A stretch of DNA of 64,000 bases from Rotaria socialis (lineage: Eukaryota > Rotifera > Eurotatoria > Philodinida > Philodinidae), in the NCBI GenBank assembly GCA_905331475.1, contig CAJNYU010002044.1, positions 124,001 through 188,000 of the forward strand, in the 5' to 3' direction. Numbering within the stretch: position 1 is the first letter of the stretch; every line of letters begins with the position of its first letter. The notes under the pieces were generated by a model. It had not been told where the DNA came from and searched no databases. It saw only the letters and a list, made by a program, of their open reading frames with translations. This document shows, in pieces, positions 60,828 through 64,000 of the stretch. Both the position numbers and the translations under genes were made by a program.

Positions 60828-62483
60828 TATGTTTTTAAGATAATTAAACGATCGTTTGAGATCGATTGAAATACATCAATAAAAATGAAAAACATCTAAA
60901 GACAAGAAAAAACAGTGAAGCGTATCACACTCTTACGGGTACTTGATAAGCGTGAATGTCAATGACACAAGAATGCAATTGGGTACTGTTTATAAAGCAA
61001 TAAAACCTATCAGAAATTTAAAAAGCTAAATTTCAATATTTATTTAAATAGAAAAGAATATTTATTTGAATAAAACTACGGGTAATAATTTTGGTTTGAA
61101 TCTTTCTTTTTTTTGCTTTTCTTAACTTCGATTATAAAATATCTGTGACCATTCGTTGACGTGAATCCTAGATGACAGTAGATACCAACCTAACAGCAAT
61201 GAATGCTTTTTTATCGATAACTTGTGTGTCCTATTCTAAAATCTCAATAAATGAATTATCAAGTTGTTGTTTAACTATTATTCGATTTTATCTATTAATA
61301 GCTACTATTTTTTTTACATCTCTGTTAGATTCATCAACATTTCTTTGCCATTCACATCTGAGATCATTGTTGTTTTTATACGATGTGAAGTTTTCTCTTA
61401 ACAAAAGATTTAGTTTGCTATAGTTATTGTGAATATTAGGTTTTAGAATTTATGAATTCGCATTATTCGAATGAGTTTGTTAAGAATGATGCTGTCTCCT
61501 TTTATTACGTATATAAAAATGAAGATTATTAGGCGTTGAAGATAATATTGATGAATTTGAATTCTCTACTACCGATTGCTAAATATTAATACGAGAGAAA
61601 GAAGAGATAGATCCAAGAAAACAAAAGATAACTTTTCATAGAAAAACTGATGCTCAGGTATCATAGAAAATCATATAGAAATTGAATTTAAAAAATAACG
61701 AAAGAAAGCATTTCAATCTTCGTATTCATTTTCTACATGTCCTCATAGTTAGTCTTTCGACTCGTGTAATTATTTTCTTCCTTTTGTTGTCGAGAAGATA
61801 TTCGTCAAAAAATATTTCGAAACTAATCTGACTGCAAATGATGATATATGATCTATATCAGTCTTACTCAAATGTTTTTTTAACACGATATATAATATTT
61901 ATTTATGTAGCTGAAATATTGCAGAAATCACTCTTATTTATATTTGTATGACGAAATGATATGAATATTCTAAAAAGAAGATTCCAGTGTATATGTTTAA
62001 GCACCAAAAGAAGACAAGAATAGATCCCATTAAATCTATTTTTTGTATAGTGATGTCAAGGAATGAAATCAAAATAAATAACCAATCCCTGGAGATCGAA
62101 CTTTTTTTGTATTCTCATACAGAACAGATTAGAGCAACACAATACAACAAAAACTTCAATAGCATTGTTTAGTCTTCTTTTATTAATCAGGCAGGTATTG
62201 CGAGTGTAAAACAATGTGAAATTATAATGCATCTTACAGAAATAGCCTTCATCTATGGAACATCAATAGAAAAGAGAGGGGAAGAGAGAGAGAGAGAGAA
62301 AGTGTGACTGACATGGTTGTCAAACAGTAGGAGGTTTTGTTATTATGCTTAAACTTCATCTATTGCAGCTCTATATAGAATTCTTTTCAATTTCATAAGC
62401 ATTATTTTATTTTTATAATTGACAATAACAACAACAACAACAACATCATCAATACATTGACTTGAAATTTTCATTCGTGATCA
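60828..62483. other. Intergenic, nothing recognised
   Basis: A divergent spacer between the EFCAB14-like gene and the last plus-strand gene. It includes a GAGA-type purine run at about 62276-62300 and a CAA repeat near 62427. The open frame at 61172-61423 has no motif. Confidence 0.5.
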
Positions 62484-64000
62484 ATGGGAACTACTTACGA
62501 TTATACCTACGAATATGAAGTAACAGATGCAAATAGACATCATCGAAATACTGGTGGAAATATTGGAAATTATGCCCCGCGAGCTATCGGACACCAACAA
62601 CATCATGGGATATCAGTTCCACATACAAGTCGTACAGACATGATGGACTCATTAGCTAATTTACAACGTGATCGAATATGGCATAAACTTTATGATCCTC
62701 TTGATATGAATAAAGCAACACACGAAGCTGAAATTCAGGTTTGTTTTTGTAATTTTATATTTAGCAAAGATAAGCTCGATTCGATCAAGTTTATTATTCA
62801 AAAAAAAAAAAAAAAAATTATATATATATTATTATATATATAAAGAAATTGCATTCATTTACACTAATTACTGTTAATAGTGACGATTATGACACGCTAT
62901 CATTAATTTTGCTTCATAATTATTGAATTTTGAAGTACAACATGAGAAACTGTTCAAAATCGATAGTAAAAATGAGTTTTCGACTATTGAAACAAGGTAT
63001 ATATATTTAATACTATGACAGAATTTGAACTTAGACAAATATTATTAGAAAATCCGCCAAGATGTAATTGTTAAAATATTTGATCTGCAAGATTTTCTTC
63101 ATATTCGGAAACCACTATTGCATATGATTGGTCGTCACAACAACTAGCAACATAGATACGCTTTTTATGTCACTAAGTGACAATCAAATATTGAAAGAAA
63201 AAAAGGGAGGGAATATAGGTGAAACCACACTATTCTGATTGTTTTTTTTTCTTTCTGTTACAGTTAGCTGTCAATTTTTTTTGTTCTTCGCTTATGTCGC
63301 TCGTCTACATCAAACAACAAAAATATGATTATAACTAGAAAACAAAAAGAAGAGAGAAATCCTTTCTTGGTAAATTTGTACCATGCCAATCTTCATGCTA
63401 TGTTTCCATTATCAGAAGAAGGAAAGAGAGAAAAGAAGAAAGAGCAATAGCGTAGATGAAAGAACTCGTTTTTTTTTCTGTTTCTTTCTCTTCATCTAGT
63501 GTTCACATAAATTACACACATATTTTAAGAAAAAAAACTATCAAGAAATCAAATAAATAACAGATAGGTATGTAAGCACCAGAGTTAACTATCTGCTAGT
63601 TGAATATCACTATTATATACACACAGGCACATCTATTAAAACTGCACCATGTACATGTTTTTCAGCGAGTATGCACGTAAACCGTATGATCACGTAGGCA
63701 ATGATTTTAAAACGTCTTTTCTTTCTATACAATCATAAGTATAAATAATTGTTTTCTAAAGAAAATGGCTCGCCGTCAAGATCGTAAAGTAATTAAAATT
63801 GAGGCAGCCTATGGATCAGATCGGCAAACATTTATTGTTAAACGTAATTATGATTTGCGTGTACGTGACGTACAAGAAGATGCAGCAACAACATTTCGAA
63901 TACCTATTGATCAAATAATTCTCTATTGGAAGGTAAAACAGGATTGCTAATTTAAAACAGTAATTTCATTAAAAATTTAGGGTCGAAATATTTGTGAAAC
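62484..64000 (+). CDS. Partial gene with ubiquitin-like segment, runs off the end
   Basis: Model: exon 62484-62738 (85 codons, phase 0), a 1023-base intron, exon 63762-63932, and the start of an exon at 63981. The first exon encodes MGTTYDYTYEYEVTDANRHH, a His/Gly/Asn-rich stretch and then the helical DRIWHKLYDPLDMNKATHEA. It joins in frame to KMARRQDRKVIKIEAAYGSD, continuing TFIVKRNYDL and ILYWKGRNICE, whose strand pattern and final 'YWKGR' resemble a ubiquitin-like fold. I do not recognise the family. Alternatively 63765 is the start of a separate gene whose ATG follows a TTTTCTAAAG acceptor, and the first exon belongs elsewhere. The gene is cut by the window edge. Confidence 0.55.
62739..63761 (+). 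other. Presumed long intron or intergenic region
   Basis: Contains a poly-A run followed by TA repeats at about 62800-62842 and purine-rich runs near 63415-63450. No coding frame was seen. Confidence 0.45.

Noticed and set aside
61172-61423. 83-codon plus-strand frame between two genes
   Set aside because: Hydrophobic, low-complexity, no family motif and no splice context; likely chance in AT-rich DNA.
1-64000. Virus-like or retroelement sequences
   Set aside because: No reverse transcriptase, integrase, capsid or envelope motif and no long terminal repeats were recognised on either strand.
1-64000. tRNA, rRNA, CRISPR arrays or a spliced-leader RNA gene
   Set aside because: No cloverleaf, rRNA core or regular spacer array was noticed. 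A spliced-leader gene was considered, but no convincing leader-plus-donor sequence was found by eye.

Overview
This 64 kb window is nuclear DNA from a small-genome invertebrate animal. It is AT-rich. About twenty metazoan genes have introns mostly 45-70 bases long with GT/AG ends. Several same-strand genes lie almost end to end, with a TTTTAG acceptor directly before the downstream ATG, the pattern of spliced-leader trans-splicing. Together these suggest a rotifer, most likely a bdelloid, but this is inference; flatworms or other trans-splicing lineages are not excluded. Gene models were built by hand from translations and splice sites, and exon lengths were checked for reading frame unless noted.

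Region 1 (1-6.6 kb) holds no intact gene. It contains a decayed SLC5-type sodium symporter, the 5' part of a Tc1-like transposon, simple repeats and a 100-base assembly gap. Region 2 (6.6-16.5 kb, minus strand) has a UBASH3-like histidine phosphatase, an Ajuba/LIMD1 LIM protein, an intermediate filament protein with a lamin-tail domain, and TCP1 (CCT1). TCP1 is divergent with SMAD4 (17.0-19.3 kb, plus), followed by a neuronal-calcium-sensor-like gene (21.5-22.6 kb).

Region 3 (25-35.5 kb, minus) has a zyxin/LPP-like gene whose LIM exons have the same lengths as those of the Ajuba gene 15 kb away, a secreted beta-microseminoprotein-like gene, a 4.9 kb gene-poor stretch, alpha-SNAP and TFIIS.

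Region 4 (36-51.6 kb, plus) is a dense run of eight genes: B4GALT7, OXSM, a CDC123-family gene, KCTD3/SHKBP1, PLPP6-like, a GH18 chitinase, CENPX and CXXC1. Six downstream genes have a U-rich acceptor 0-22 bases before the ATG, and in one case that acceptor lies inside the upstream stop codon. I read this as one or more trans-spliced operons. The CXXC1 product keeps its PHD finger and SET1-interaction part but lacks the CXXC zinc finger.

Region 5 (54-64 kb) has an unrecognised acidic protein, a two-RRM coiled-coil protein, an EFCAB14-like membrane protein without its EF-hands (all minus), and a plus-strand gene running off the end with a ubiquitin-like segment. The remaining gaps hold no gene I can support, apart from a few coding-like decayed scraps and repeats. 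No virus-like element was recognised.
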